64,000 nucleotides of DNA from JAWKOK01 sp963765875 (GTDB lineage: Bacteria > Chloroflexota > Anaerolineae > Caldilineales > Caldilineaceae), in the NCBI GenBank assembly GCA_963765875.1, contig CAVXYK010000002.1, positions 62,001 through 126,000 on the forward strand, in the 5' to 3' direction. The stretch's first letter is position 1, and every line of letters begins with the position of its first letter. The position numbers and the translations under genes were made by a program. Shown piece by piece: positions 1-9,707 of the stretch. The notes under the pieces are model-generated. The model was not told where the DNA came from and made no database searches. It saw only the letters and a program-made list of their open reading frames with translations.

Positions 1-32
1 ACACAGCAACGAAGAAGTCGTAAGGAAAAGAC

Positions 33-942
33 ATGACTAATCCGTGCCATCGACAGCGCGCACTTATCGAGCAGCCCGAATCCTTTGACGGTTCTCATCA
101 CCGGCGGAACACGCGAGGACTCGGCAAAGCCATCGGCATCGCCTTCTCACAGGCCGGCGCTGACGTAACCCTTACCCACCGATGGGGCAGTGTTTCGGAG
201 AGACAAACTCGCGGCTGCGTTTCTGGACCGAGGGCTGCCACGTCCGCGCATCATCGAAAGTGACGTGAGCAATGCCGACGACATGCACAGTCTCATGCGC
301 ACGATGCAGCATGAGAGCCGGAGGCTGGATGCCATCATCAGTAACGTTTCCTTTGCAAAAACTGTGATGGAGATGGACGACCTACGCCGTCGTGCACTCG
401 ATCATTCCTTGTCATATTCGGCTTGGCCCATCGTTGAACTGGTTCAGGTCGCCTACGAAACGCTCGGCGCCTACCCACGCTACGTCATCGGCGTCTCCAG
501 CAACGGCGTTGACGTCTGCCATCCAGCCTACGATCTGGTGGGCGTCTCCAAGGCGGTGCTGGAGACCCTCTGTCGCTATTTGGCCTTGCGACTGAAGCCT
601 GAAGGCACGCGAGTCAATGCCATCCGACCTGGTTTTCTCGATACGGTCAGCGCACGGAGCACCTTTGGCGATGCGGCCGTGGATGCGATCCAGGCCCGAT
701 TTCCCGACATGATGCTGGATCCGATGGCGGTGGCAAAGACCTGCGTTGCGCTTTGTTCCGGCTACATGGACGCAGTCACAGGTCAAGTGATCACTGTCGA
801 TGCAGGCTGGGGCTTGGTCAGTCCATTCGAGTTAATTCTGCAAGAACAATCTAATCCAAGTAGTTCACGAATTGGTGAAGAGCGAGATTCTTCGCTGATC
901 GTTTGCCAGAGTGACGTACTCGAAAGTACCCGCTCAGAATGA
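33..942 (+). CDS. Enoyl-ACP reductase-like short-chain dehydrogenase (frame broken)
   Basis: An SDR-fold oxidoreductase, probably reducing a carrier-bound acyl chain with NAD(P)H. The nucleotide-binding start (ITGGTRGLGKAIG) is split over two frames near 88-125, and the frame shifts back near 190-215, after which the protein is continuous. The active site is Y-D-L-V-G-V-S-K, a Tyr with Lys seven residues on. That is the Y-x6-K spacing of FabI/FabL enoyl reductases rather than the Y-x3-K of FabG. The following RYLA, NAIRPGF and GQVITVDAG segments fit the same family. The last 30 or so residues are encoded by a palindromic repeat (860-957), so the natural C-terminus may be lost. It is the first gene of a four-gene lipid-type set. 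Fold is secure; enoyl specificity is inferred. Confidence 0.75.
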
Positions 943-957
943 CAAATCGTGAACTAC
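860..957. repeat. Palindrome-bounded repeat inside the 3' end of the SDR gene
   Basis: An 11-bp perfect inverted repeat (860-870 and 947-957) encloses a GAGATTCTTCGCT segment and a CAGAATGAC end. This composition resembles the element at 62401-62505. The SDR stop codon (940-942) lies inside it, so the element has supplied the end of that reading frame. Confidence 0.5.
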
Positions 958-1000
958 GGCAACCGTTCAATCCATCATCCATTTCCCAAGGAGAGTAGAC

Positions 1001-1358
1001 ATGAACCGCAGTGAAATTTTCGATGTTGTAAAGTCCTACATGATCGAAATCGTCGACGACATGGATGAAACCACCGAGATTCCCGAAGACATCCGCATGG
1101 CGGATTTGGGAGCGGATTCCATCGACGTCGTCGAGATTGTCTCGGATTCCATGCGCGAGCTTCAAGATCAAAGCGGATCGTACGAAACTGGACAGCGCGC
1201 AGAATATATCCGGGCTACTGGATCTTCTGGAAGAGGCGGTTGCGCTTAAGAACGGCAGTTCACCGTCGACTGCGAGCCGTGCTGACACCATGTCAGAGAG
1301 TGAACTGGACGCAATTTTAAGCGCACAACATGCCCTGGCCGGAGAAAAACAACAATGA
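1001..1358 (+). CDS. Acyl carrier protein (one frame break)
   Basis: A small acidic acyl carrier protein that would hold the growing acyl chain on a phosphopantetheine arm. The attachment serine is Ser40 in LGADSIDVVEIV. The start at 1001 follows an AAGGAG ribosome-binding site. The frame changes near 1160; helix 3 and the C-terminus (KIKADRTKLDSAQNI then GLLDLLEEA) continue in the next frame to a TGA at 1356-1358. The ATG of the next gene overlaps that stop (ATGA), showing translational coupling. After the carrier domain there is a tail of roughly 30 residues ending in GEKQQ that carrier proteins usually lack. Family is clear; partner enzymes are inferred from the neighbours. Confidence 0.8.
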
Positions 1359-2775
1359 CAACAATGGACCCATGCCTGACCTTGGAACAAAAGCGCGAGC
1401 TTGCCCGTCAGATATCTGACGCAGAAAGTAGGTCAGCCAGCCAACGGCGAGATGGCCGATACGAAGGCGCCGCACAGCAATCCGCAATCGACAATCCACT
1501 ATACACATCAAACGCTGGATACATTCAGCGAGGGGAAAACGCCCGACTACGAAGAGATCGAGCGCTTCAACCGGTGGGTCGGCGAGGCGTGCACTGAGGA
1601 CGGCTATCCCCTGGAGGCCTATCGGACCGACACGCAGGACACTGCAGTCCGGATCCAGCGTCTGGACGGCATGGCTCTGGATGTGCTCAGCTTCGCCTCC
1701 TACAGCTTCTATCTGGGCTACAGCCGCCATCCTGAGGTGATCGCTGCAGCCAAGACTGCGCTGGACCAATATGGCCTGGGCGCCGGGAGTTCGCCGCTAA
1801 TCGGTGGTCGATTGGCGTTGCATGTGGCGCTGGAACAGGCCCTCATTGACTTTTTTCGCCTGCCTGACCGGGGTGCAACCATCTTCCCCTCGGGTTTTGG
1901 CGCCAACACTGGCACCGTCTCCGCATTTGCCAATGGGGGAGACGTGATCCTCTTTGATGAGTGTTGCCATGCCTCCCTGCTGGAGGGTGCGCTGCTCTCC
2001 GGCGCCGAGATCCGACATTTCCGTCACAATGACGCCGATCACCTGGCATCTTGTCTCAGGCGCATTCGATCACGGCCCGATGGTGAAATGGTGCGCATTT
2101 TGGTTGGCATGGAGGGTTGCTACAGCGCAGACGGCGACTACGGCAAGCTCGATCAGCTGATTCCGATGGCAAAACGGTATCGTGCCAAGGTATTGGTCGA
2201 TGAGGCGCACTCAATGCTCATGATCGGCCCCAACGGCAAGGGCATGGCCGCGGAGATGGGCGTGCTGGAGGAGGTTGATCTGTTGATGATCACCTTTAGC
2301 AAGGCTTTTGGCGGCATAGGCGGGGCCTGCTACGCCTCCAAGGAAGTCACCCAGTACCTCAACTTTTTTGCCAAAAGTCGGATGTTTTCCTGCGCCCTGG
2401 ATCCGGCCGTCACTGCCGGTATCACGCGAGTGCTGCAGATCGCTGGCAACAGCCGATGGGGATGCCCGGCGTGCCCGACTCCATGCCAACGGCTCGCTTC
2501 TGCGTCAGCGCTTGGCTGGTCAGGTCGACATAGGACAGAGCGAAAGCTGGATCGTGCCCGTTATCTTTGGCGAGGATGCGCTGGCCCTGCCCGTGCTCGA
2601 CTTCACTCAGCGGCATGGCTTGGACGCAGGTGTTATGCAGTATCCGGCGGCGCCGCCTGGACAGGCACGTCTGCGTCTCTTTGTGACGGCCGCGCATACC
2701 GCAGAGCAGGTGGATGCCGCGGCCGAAATCATCTTGGCGGCTGCAGATGCATTCAGCTTTCGCAGTGGACATTGA
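1355..2775 (+). CDS. Alpha-oxoamine synthase, PLP-dependent (frame broken)
   Basis: A class II PLP enzyme of the BioF/Kbl/serine palmitoyltransferase group. These join an amino acid to an acyl thioester with loss of CO2, giving an amino ketone. The PLP lysine lies in TFSKAFGGIGGA (codon at 2311). FASYSFYLGYSRHPEV, GAGSSPLIGG, FPSGFGANTG and LVDEAHS are all family landmarks. One frame break lies near 1400 after a short N-terminal piece; another near 2450 moves the C-terminal domain (ending LRLFVTAAHT then EQVDAAAEII) to another frame. The start ATG at 1355 overlaps the ACP stop, so the acyl donor is probably the upstream carrier protein. The amino acid used cannot be read from the sequence. 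Confidence 0.8.
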
Positions 2776-2867
2776 TAGGATCGTCAGGCGCAGATAGCGC
2801 TACGACTACGAGAACGATTGCCGGCTCGACTTCGCCGGCAACCCGATAACAGCGAGCAAGGGATAAG

Positions 2868-4170
2868 ATGCGCAGACCAAATACCCCCACCGAAAACATC
2901 CCCATCGTCATGACAGGCATGGGCATCGTCTCGCCCATCGGCGAAAGCGTCGCTGAAGTGCGGGCGTCGCTACAAGCGGGACGCTCGGGCATAACACAGT
3001 GGAGAGCAGCCCTATGTAGGCAGCTACTCCCAGATCGGCGGTGACATGAGCCATTTCGATCTGAAGCAGTATTTTGCACATGCCGGAAGGCACTACACCG
3101 GATCGTCTGGCCAAGCGAGCCTACAAACTGCTGCGCTCGACGCCGCTCTCCGGCCGGCTGACGGCTACTGCCGCGCTTCAGGCGTTTCTGGATGCGGGTC
3201 TTGCCGAGGTCCGACGCACTTATCGCCGGAGCGCTGCGGTCACGTACTCGCCGGCCACAACTTGAACGCTCCCTACATCTACAACAATGTCGTCCGCTAT
3301 TTCGACGAGCCTGAATACATCGATCCGCTCTACGGGATCATGCATCTGGATACCGACGTGCTGGCCGTCATCTCAGAATTGCTCAACCTGGGCGGGCCGA
3401 ACTACGCGATAGGCGGCGCCTGCGCCAGCGGCAACCTGGCGCTATTGAACGCACTTGACACGCTGCCGCGCCGGACGCGCCGACCGGATCGTTGTGTCAG
3501 GCGCACCCTCGCCGATCGGGCCGGTGACCCAGCAAGGATGGTCAATGATCCAGGCGCTCTCGATTCGCTCATTCAATCATACGCCTGAGAAGGCTAGCCG
3601 ACCCTTCGATGCTCGCCGTGAGGGGTTCGTTCCCAGCGAAGCTGCAGGCGCTGTCGTGCTGGAGACACTCTACAGCGCCGAGCGTCGCGGCGTGCCCATC
3701 TATGCCCGTTGCTGGGCGCGGCCTCAACCGGCAACGCCTCCCGTCTCACCCACCCGGACCACGATGCCCAGGTACGTGTCATGCAGCTTGCGCTGGCCGA
3801 TGCAGAGATCCAACCGACACAGATTGACTACGTCAATGCCCACGCCACTTCGACGCCCGCCGGCGATCTGGCCGAGGTCTCTGCGCTCAAGACTGTGCTG
3901 GGGGACCATGCCTACGCCATTCCCGTGAACGCCACCAAGTCACTCATCGGCCACTGTCTCACTGCCGCCGCCATCGTTGAACTGGTGGCCACCATCATCC
4001 AGATGCAGCACGGTTTCGTACATCCGACCCTCAACCTCACCGATCCCGACCCGGCGCTGGATCTGGATTTCGTGCCTCATCAAGCGCGAGCACACCAGAT
4101 TCACTACGCGTTGTCGAACGCCTTCGGTTTCGGCGGGCTAAACGCCTGTGTTGTGGCTGGCCGGGCGTGA
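2868..4170 (+). CDS. Beta-ketoacyl-ACP synthase, KAS II type (frame broken several times)
   Basis: A thiolase-fold ketosynthase that would extend or prime acyl chains by decarboxylative condensation. Start ATG 2868 gives IPIVMTGMGIVSPIG, the usual FabF opening. The pieces then lie in alternating frames near 3010, 3100-3250, 3455 and 3709, at least four shifts. The full Cys-His-His triad survives across the pieces: Cys in GGACASGN (codon 3421), His in VNAHATSTP (3841) and His in KSLIGHCLTAAA (3952). The C-terminal ALSNAFGFGG motif is present. Complete catalytic residues with so many shifts mean either sequencing errors or very recent decay. It closes the four-gene set. Confidence 0.75.
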
Positions 4171-4354
4171 GCACAAGGAGACCGCCGCAACCGGCGAGTA
4201 TCAGTGGATCATCATTTGCTGGGAATGGCCTTCTTTAATAAATGTGAGTGCCAGGGGAGTCTTGTGAGAGAAAGAGGCGAGACCACAGACTGGGCATTGA
4301 TGATACCTTGTTTTTAGCTTGACTGGACAGACAGCACTGCGAGGGTCTTCGAAC

Positions 4355-4384
4355 GATTCTGCGTCTTCCCACGGGCGCAGAATC
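4355..4384. repeat. Hairpin downstream of the ketosynthase gene
   Basis: A 9-bp perfect inverted repeat (4355-4363 GATTCTGCG, 4376-4384) with a 12-nt loop. It lies in the 421-bp spacer 4171-4591, which has no convincing gene. No T-run follows, so it is not a typical intrinsic terminator. Confidence 0.4.
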
Positions 4385-4437
4385 CTACAAGATCGGCCTT
4401 CTGGACCTGAACAGTTGATGAGTGTCCAGCGGCAATC

Positions 4438-4480
4438 GTTACACCTTCCTGGCGGCCGACCACTTCCAGGAAGGTGTAAC
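4438..4480. repeat. 15-bp perfect hairpin ahead of the LysM gene
   Basis: Arms 4438-4452 and 4466-4480 are exact complements with a 13-nt loop. It lies about 110 bp before the LysM gene start. No T-run is present on either strand, so a spacer repeat or RNA structure is more likely than a terminator. Confidence 0.5.
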
Positions 4481-4591
4481 GAAGTCAAAGACTGGGCGCC
4501 GGATGTCGATCTGGTCTGACATAGCCAAGGGCTGTAATCAGTGTAAAGACCAACGCGATATGGCGGCTATATACACACGAGGAGGTTTTCT

Positions 4592-5020
4592 ATGCCCCAA
4601 GCCCAACCACTGCTCACTCGGCTACAGAATGGCGCGATTGCTGTTGCCCTACGCAACCAGAATGTCTACGCCGATCCGGACAACGACCACCCATTGCCCC
4701 GCGGCCTCTCTGCCGGTGACCAGATCACGGTTGTCGGCCAGTCGGCCATCGGCGCAGGCCAAAGGTGGTGGCGTGTGCGCAAGGCTGGCGAAGCCGGCTT
4801 CGCCTGGACGGCCGAGTGCGACCAACGCCAATACTACCTGGAGCCGGCCATTGCGCCGGGCGAGACGGTGACCACCTACGTGGTCAAAGCAGGCGATTCC
4901 TGGTCCATGATTGCCGCCCAGTTCGAGAGGGCCGTGCAGACGCTCCAGCAGGCCGATCCCGCTCTCGTCCGGCCGCATGATGTGATCCATCCTGGCGATC
5001 GCATGTGGATTCCTGGTTGA
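4592..5020 (+). CDS. SH3-like plus LysM domain protein
   Basis: A 142-residue protein. The first 80 residues look like an SH3b-type module (ADPDNDHPLPRGLSAGDQIT, then WWRVRK and GFAWT). Residues about 95-142 are a LysM domain, which binds N-acetylglucosamine in peptidoglycan: YVVKAGDSWSMIAAQF, then LQQADP and HPGDRMWIP. No signal peptide is visible. A strong AGGAGG at 4580-4585 precedes the ATG. The next gene, 180 bp downstream on the same strand, is a protease also lacking a signal peptide, so the pair may work together, but that is only positional evidence. Confidence 0.7.
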   Translation: MPQAQPLLTRLQNGAIAVALRNQNVYADPDNDHPLPRGLSAGDQITVVGQSAIGAGQRWWRVRKAGEAGFAWTAECDQRQYYLEPAIAPGETVTTYVVKAGDSWSMIAAQFERAVQTLQQADPALVRPHDVIHPGDRMWIPG

Positions 5021-5196
5021 TGTGAGCGATTCGGCAGTCTATCTCCCGCTACTCCACCAGGTTCCTAGGAATGCCCTGGTCGTTTTTCGCTATAAAGAAT
5101 GAAAGAGATCGGCCTTGAGAGTCAGCTCAATCATCAGCGCGATAGTCCGAAATGCAGATTGATTTTGAGAAAACATAGTTCTGGAGGAAACAAACC

Positions 5197-8100
5197 ATGT
5201 CCTACGAATACGTGGCCAATGGTCAACGAGTTGTGCTCGAAGTGGATGAAGACCTAATCGCTGTGCGCTTTGCCGAACCTGCAGAACAGAGCACACGCGC
5301 TGCGCTTGCAGATCTTGCAGATCTTGCTCCGTACTCTGAACGGGTCGAGATTCCGGAGGAGAAGTTTACGATTCTCCCGATTGCGGAAGTAGCGAAGCCG
5401 CGCCATGAACGCTATATGGCGGCTGCCGGGCAATTGTCGCAGGAAGACGAGGTAGTACGTGTGGCGCCCGTCTTCAAGATTGGCGATGCGCAAGCAATCG
5501 CCACCGACCGCTTGCTCATCGGTTTGAAAGCACGCGGCAAGAAGGCCAGGAAGTATCTGAACAGCCTTGGTTTCACAGTGCTTGAAGAGTTTGGCGATGG
5601 AACCGAGTTCCTGGTGCGACTGGCTCCGCAAGCTGATCCGTTTGCCATGATTGCCGAGTTGGCAGCAGCATCCGACATTTCCTATGTTGAACCTGATTTC
5701 GTGATTATGGGCAAACACACGACTCGCTTGGCTGCGCCGGCCGTCAATGGCGGCGATCCACTGCTATCGGAACAATATGCGCCACAAATCACAAAGGCTG
5801 TTGACGCCTGGGCCGTTCAACAGGGCGATCCAGCTATCAAGATTGCCATTCTCGATGAGGGAATGGATACGGAGCATGAAGACCTGGCGGCTGCAATCGT
5901 TGGCGGCTACGACGCCACAGATGACGATGAGTTTCAGGATCCCATGGATTGGGATGCTCATGGCACTGCCTGTGCCGGCCTGGCTGCGGCGATTCCAAAC
6001 AATGACCGCGGTGTGCGCGGGATTGGCGGCGGCTGTTCGCTGTTGGCTGTGCGGATCGCCTATTCACCCAGCCCAGGGGCGAACTGGGTGACCAACAGCA
6101 ACTGGATTCGGCGCGGGATCGACTGGGCATGGAAGAATCACGCCGATGTGCTGAGCAATAGTTGGGGCGGTGGGGCGCCATCCTCGACCATCACGCAAGC
6201 ATTCGAACGGGCGCGCAACCAGGGGCGAGACGGCAAAGGATGCATTGTGGTTATCGCTGCCGGCAACGATAGCGGCCCGGTAAGCTTTCCCGGTACGCTG
6301 GCCGATCTGTTGACCGTCTCTGCCAGCAACGAATTCGACGAATTTAAGAGTCGCACCAGTCGAGATGGTGAAGGCTGGTGGGGGTCGAATCAGGGACCCG
6401 AAGTGGATGTGGCAGCCCCAGGCGTCCACAACTACACCACGGACATCACAGGCAGCGATGGCTACAACCCCGCACCCGACGGCGACTACTATCCGATCTT
6501 CAATGGCACCTCGTCGGCCACGCCAATCGTGGCCGGGGCCGTCGGGCTGCTTCTTTCGGCAAACCCAACACTTGGCGAAGCCGCAGTGCGCCAGATCATT
6601 CGAAACACAGCCGACAAGGTAGGGGGTCTGCATTACTTCCAGGGCCGAAACGACCAGATGGGGTATGGTCGCCTGAATGTGGAGCGCGCAGTCAAAGAAG
6701 CTCGTCGATCAGTAAATGGCAATGGGGCGCATACGCCTGACAAGTCTCCGGCGACACAGACCATGGACATGAGTGACCAGGCCTTTCACGATTTTCTTGA
6801 GCAGATCGAGGCGTTAACACAGGACGAGCGAGAGTTACTGGTCGACCAGGCGCTCAAGCTGATCGACAACTACTATGTCCATCTGCCGCTCAAGCGCGCG
6901 ATGTATGCCATAGATCCGGTGCAGCGCCTGAAATTGCTGCGCAATCGCCTTGCCGATATCAGCGACCGTCGCTTCCACAGCGAGCTGCTTTCGATCTTCA
7001 ACGACTTGCGCGATCTACACACTAACTATCTGTTGCCGGAACCTTACAACAGCATGGGTGCTGTGTTGCCCTTTCTAATCGAAGAGTTCTACGAGAATGG
7101 CGAACGATTCTTCATCGTCTCCAAAGTCGACGATGAGTTTTTACATCCTACCTTCGGGCCGGGCGTCACCATCACCCATTGGAATGGCATTCCGATCGAC
7201 AGGGCCATTGCCATCAACGCCGACCGCAACGCCGGAAGCAATGAGGACGCACGCTTTGCCCGTGGCCTGGAGGGGATGACCATCCGCCCATTGATCATGA
7301 CGCTGCCGCCGGAAGAAGAATGGGTAGATGTGCGCTACAAGAGAGGCGGCGCTGTCCATGGTCTGCGCTTCAACTGGAGAGGTTTGCCGCTGCCGAAAGC
7401 CGGCGAAGACGAGCTAGAAGCCGATGGACAATTAGGCATGACTTCATTGGGAATCGATGTGCACGGCGAAGCTTCACGTCTTTTGAAGAAGGCGCTCTTT
7501 GCACCCGCAGCGATAGCGGTCGAGGAACAGGTTGCGCTCTACCAGGCGGGGGAAATCTCAGGCGAGGCCGCACCCGATCTAGCCGGAGTGAGCTTGATGC
7601 CGGACAACTTCAAGTTTCGTGTGGTCGATACCAACCACGGGCAACTGGGCTATATCCGCATCTATTCTTTCTCACGGCGAACGAATCGTTCGTCCTTTGT
7701 CGAGGAGTTCGTACAGGAGTTCAGACGCATCCTCGACCTCATGCCGGTCACGGGATTGATAATCGATGTGCGCGGCAACGGCGGCGGCTTCATCCAGGCC
7801 GGTGAACGTATCCTCCAGTTCCTCAGCGACGGTCCAGTCCAACCGGAGATGTTCCACTTCATCAACGATTATGCAACGAAGCAGCTATGTGGGCGAGTAT
7901 CGCGGCTGAACAGCTGGCATGAGTCGATATCCCTGTCGCTGCAAACGGGCGCAGTCTATTCCCAGGGCTTCACGCTAACGCCTCACGCCGAGGCCAATGG
8001 GATCGGTCGGCTCTATCACGCGCCAGTCGTGCTTATCACCGATGCGCTTTGCTACAGCACGACAGACATCTTTGCGGCGGGTTTCCAGGATCACAATATT

Positions 8101-8391
8101 GGACCGATTCTGGGCATACACGGCAACACCGGCGCAGGTGGCGCCAACGTATGGCGGCACAAAAATCTTCTCGATTATGTCGGCGAAGAGGGGGGTATCG
8201 AGCCGTTGCCTCGCAAGGCCAACTTCCGAGTCTCTATCCGCCAGTGCACGCGTGTCGGACGCCGGGCCGGACTGCCGGTGGAAGACCTGGGTGTGGTACC
8301 CGATAAGCGCCACCACATGACCCGGCGTGACCTACTGGAGGACAATGTGGACTTGATCGAAGCAGCAGCGGGACTGCTTTTCGCTGGATGA
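5197..8391 (+). CDS. Subtilisin (S8) fused to an S41 tail-specific-type protease
   Basis: A 1,064-residue protein with two protease domains. Residues about 100-180 look like a fervidolysin-type pro-region (VLEEFGDGTEFLVRL then SYVEPDF). The S8 domain (about 200-500) has the full triad: Asp220 in AILDEGMD, His255 in DAHGTACAG and Ser439 in NGTSSATP. After a linker, residues about 530-1060 match S41 C-terminal processing peptidases: TGLIIDVRGNGGG, then ALCYSTTDIFAAG with the likely nucleophile Ser954, then GNTGAGG. The start follows GGAGG. No signal peptide or membrane segment is seen, unusual for S41 enzymes and most subtilisins. Both active sites look intact. The frame is unbroken over 3.2 kb. 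The substrate is unknown. Confidence 0.88.
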   Translation: MSYEYVANGQRVVLEVDEDLIAVRFAEPAEQSTRAALADLADLAPYSERVEIPEEKFTILPIAEVAKPRHERYMAAAGQLSQEDEVVRVAPVFKIGDAQAIATDRLLIGLKARGKKARKYLNSLGFTVLEEFGDGTEFLVRLAPQADPFAMIAELAAASDISYVEPDFVIMGKHTTRLAAPAVNGGDPLLSEQYAPQITKAVDAWAVQQGDPAIKIAILDEGMDTEHEDLAAAIVGGYDATDDDEFQDPMDWDAHGTACAGLAAAIPNNDRGVRGIGGGCSLLAVRIAYSPSPGANWVTNSNWIRRGIDWAWKNHADVLSNSWGGGAPSSTITQAFERARNQGRDGKGCIVVIAAGNDSGPVSFPGTLADLLTVSASNEFDEFKSRTSRDGEGWWGSNQGPEVDVAAPGVHNYTTDITGSDGYNPAPDGDYYPIFNGTSSATPIVAGAVGLLLSANPTLGEAAVRQIIRNTADKVGGLHYFQGRNDQMGYGRLNVERAVKEARRSVNGNGAHTPDKSPATQTMDMSDQAFHDFLEQIEALTQDERELLVDQALKLIDNYYVHLPLKRAMYAIDPVQRLKLLRNRLADISDRRFHSELLSIFNDLRDLHTNYLLPEPYNSMGAVLPFLIEEFYENGERFFIVSKVDDEFLHPTFGPGVTITHWNGIPIDRAIAINADRNAGSNEDARFARGLEGMTIRPLIMTLPPEEEWVDVRYKRGGAVHGLRFNWRGLPLPKAGEDELEADGQLGMTSLGIDVHGEASRLLKKALFAPAAIAVEEQVALYQAGEISGEAAPDLAGVSLMPDNFKFRVVDTNHGQLGYIRIYSFSRRTNRSSFVEEFVQEFRRILDLMPVTGLIIDVRGNGGGFIQAGERILQFLSDGPVQPEMFHFINDYATKQLCGRVSRLNSWHESISLSLQTGAVYSQGFTLTPHAEANGIGRLYHAPVVLITDALCYSTTDIFAAGFQDHNIGPILGIHGNTGAGGANVWRHKNLLDYVGEEGGIEPLPRKANFRVSIRQCTRVGRRAGLPVEDLGVVPDKRHHMTRRDLLEDNVDLIEAAAGLLFAG

Positions 8392-8400
8392 TTTGTAGCG

Positions 8401-8691
8401 GTGAGTCCGGAACAACGTATGCTGCTGGAAGAGACCGGTTTCAGTGAGCGTACACCGCTGTGGTATTACCTGCTCGCTGAAGCCGAGGTTCGCCAACGGG
8501 GCGAGCGGCTTGGCCCTATCGGCGCAACCATTGTTGCTGAAGTGTTGATCGGCCTCGTGGCACGGAGTGCAGACTCGATCTTTGGTTTGGGCGGTGACTG
8601 GGATCCCTCCCAGCTCGCAAGTGAACTTGAAATGCCAGTGAATGCCAATTTCGAACTCAGCGATCTGCTTCGCCTGGGCGGTCTCCTGTAG
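8401..8691 (+). pseudogene. C-terminal fragment of an animal-type heme peroxidase
   Basis: A 96-residue frame opening with GTG ten bases after the protease stop. Its first 70 residues match the end of bacterial animal-type heme peroxidases: TPLWYYLLAEAEVRQRGERLG followed by a glycine-rich turn and VAEVLIGLVARSADSIFG. The helices carrying the catalytic His and the heme ligand are absent, so it cannot be a working peroxidase. It is in the same frame as the protease, separated only by TGA and three codons. It may be a remnant of a larger gene or of a former fusion. I count it as a fragment. Confidence 0.6.
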
Positions 8692-8790
8692 CGCTCTAGC
8701 CAGCTCTTCCGAAAGACGCATGTCCGATCGTGTTGCGATCAAAATCGAACCCAAAACGCCCAAAGCGACTGACGCTCTAGAGGGGGACAG

Positions 8791-9675
8791 ATGAAGGAAA
8801 CGAGCAATCGACAAGTTGTAGATGCCGGATCAGCGGAACAACAGTATTTCTTGGTCATGCCGGTCCAGTCTCAACAGTCCACCGATCTTTCTAGCAACTT
8901 GGTTCCGTATCATCTGGTTCCTTCTGATTTGGTTGTTTCGGATGAGAAACTGGGGTATCCAGTCTCTCATCCGAGCGTTCCATACTACCCAACGACAATC
9001 GAAGCGTCACCGGTCTTTGTGCATCAAGAGTCCGCTGTCAATCTGTGGACTGCCCCGTTACGCATCTGGGTACGCCCGGCAAGCGTGCTGGCGTCCCTGG
9101 CCTGGGGATCTGCCTGGGCCGCGGTTTTGCCCATCCTTCTGACGTTGTTGACCGTCTATGCTCGGGATCTCTGCATGGTTTTTCTGGGGTCTATGCCAAC
9201 AGAGGGTGTATTTGTCCGCGGAGTTCTGGGGATATTGCTCGGCTGGCCGCTCTGTGCCGGGATGATCTTTTTCATGAGCCGCACAATGCCATCCTATGTG
9301 CGTTTTGCTCCGATCTTGACAGTGAGCGCATGGGCAATGCTTCCGCTGGCACTGCGCAATCTGGCTGAGTTGTTCTACATGATCTCGAACGGAGAGGTGC
9401 TCGTCCACCGCGGCCTTTCCGGATTGCTGATGCTCGGCAATGGCATTGGCGATCCAGCACTCACCGGCTTGACTGTCACCTGGACTCAGACCGTTGCCTA
9501 TGCGTTGCTGAGCTATATCGACATCTACACATTCTTGCACCTGTTCTTGCTAGTCTTGGCTGTACGGGTTTGCACAGGCTTTGCAGCCGGCCGGGCGGTA
9601 TGCATTGCCGGTCTGTATGGACTGCTCATCGCCGGTATTGGCCTTGGCATCCTCATGGTACAGCAACTCGTCTGA
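8791..9675 (+). CDS. Yip1-family-like membrane protein
   Basis: A 294-residue protein with a polar N-terminal third (about 85 residues, rich in Ser, Val and Pro) and then five or so hydrophobic segments. The pattern of broad membrane spans with GVLGILLGWPLCAGMIFF, then LRNLAELFYM and WTQTVAYALLSYIDIYTFLH resembles the Yip1 domain common in Chloroflexota and Firmicutes. The ATG follows AGGGGG. It is 32 bp ahead of an exported CARDB protein on the same strand, so co-transcription is likely. Function is not known for bacterial members; placement suggests a role at the envelope. Confidence 0.55.
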   Translation: MKETSNRQVVDAGSAEQQYFLVMPVQSQQSTDLSSNLVPYHLVPSDLVVSDEKLGYPVSHPSVPYYPTTIEASPVFVHQESAVNLWTAPLRIWVRPASVLASLAWGSAWAAVLPILLTLLTVYARDLCMVFLGSMPTEGVFVRGVLGILLGWPLCAGMIFFMSRTMPSYVRFAPILTVSAWAMLPLALRNLAELFYMISNGEVLVHRGLSGLLMLGNGIGDPALTGLTVTWTQTVAYALLSYIDIYTFLHLFLLVLAVRVCTGFAAGRAVCIAGLYGLLIAGIGLGILMVQQLV

Positions 9676-9707
9676 CAAGAAAGCTTGAGACAAGGAGAAA
9701 GCTACCG

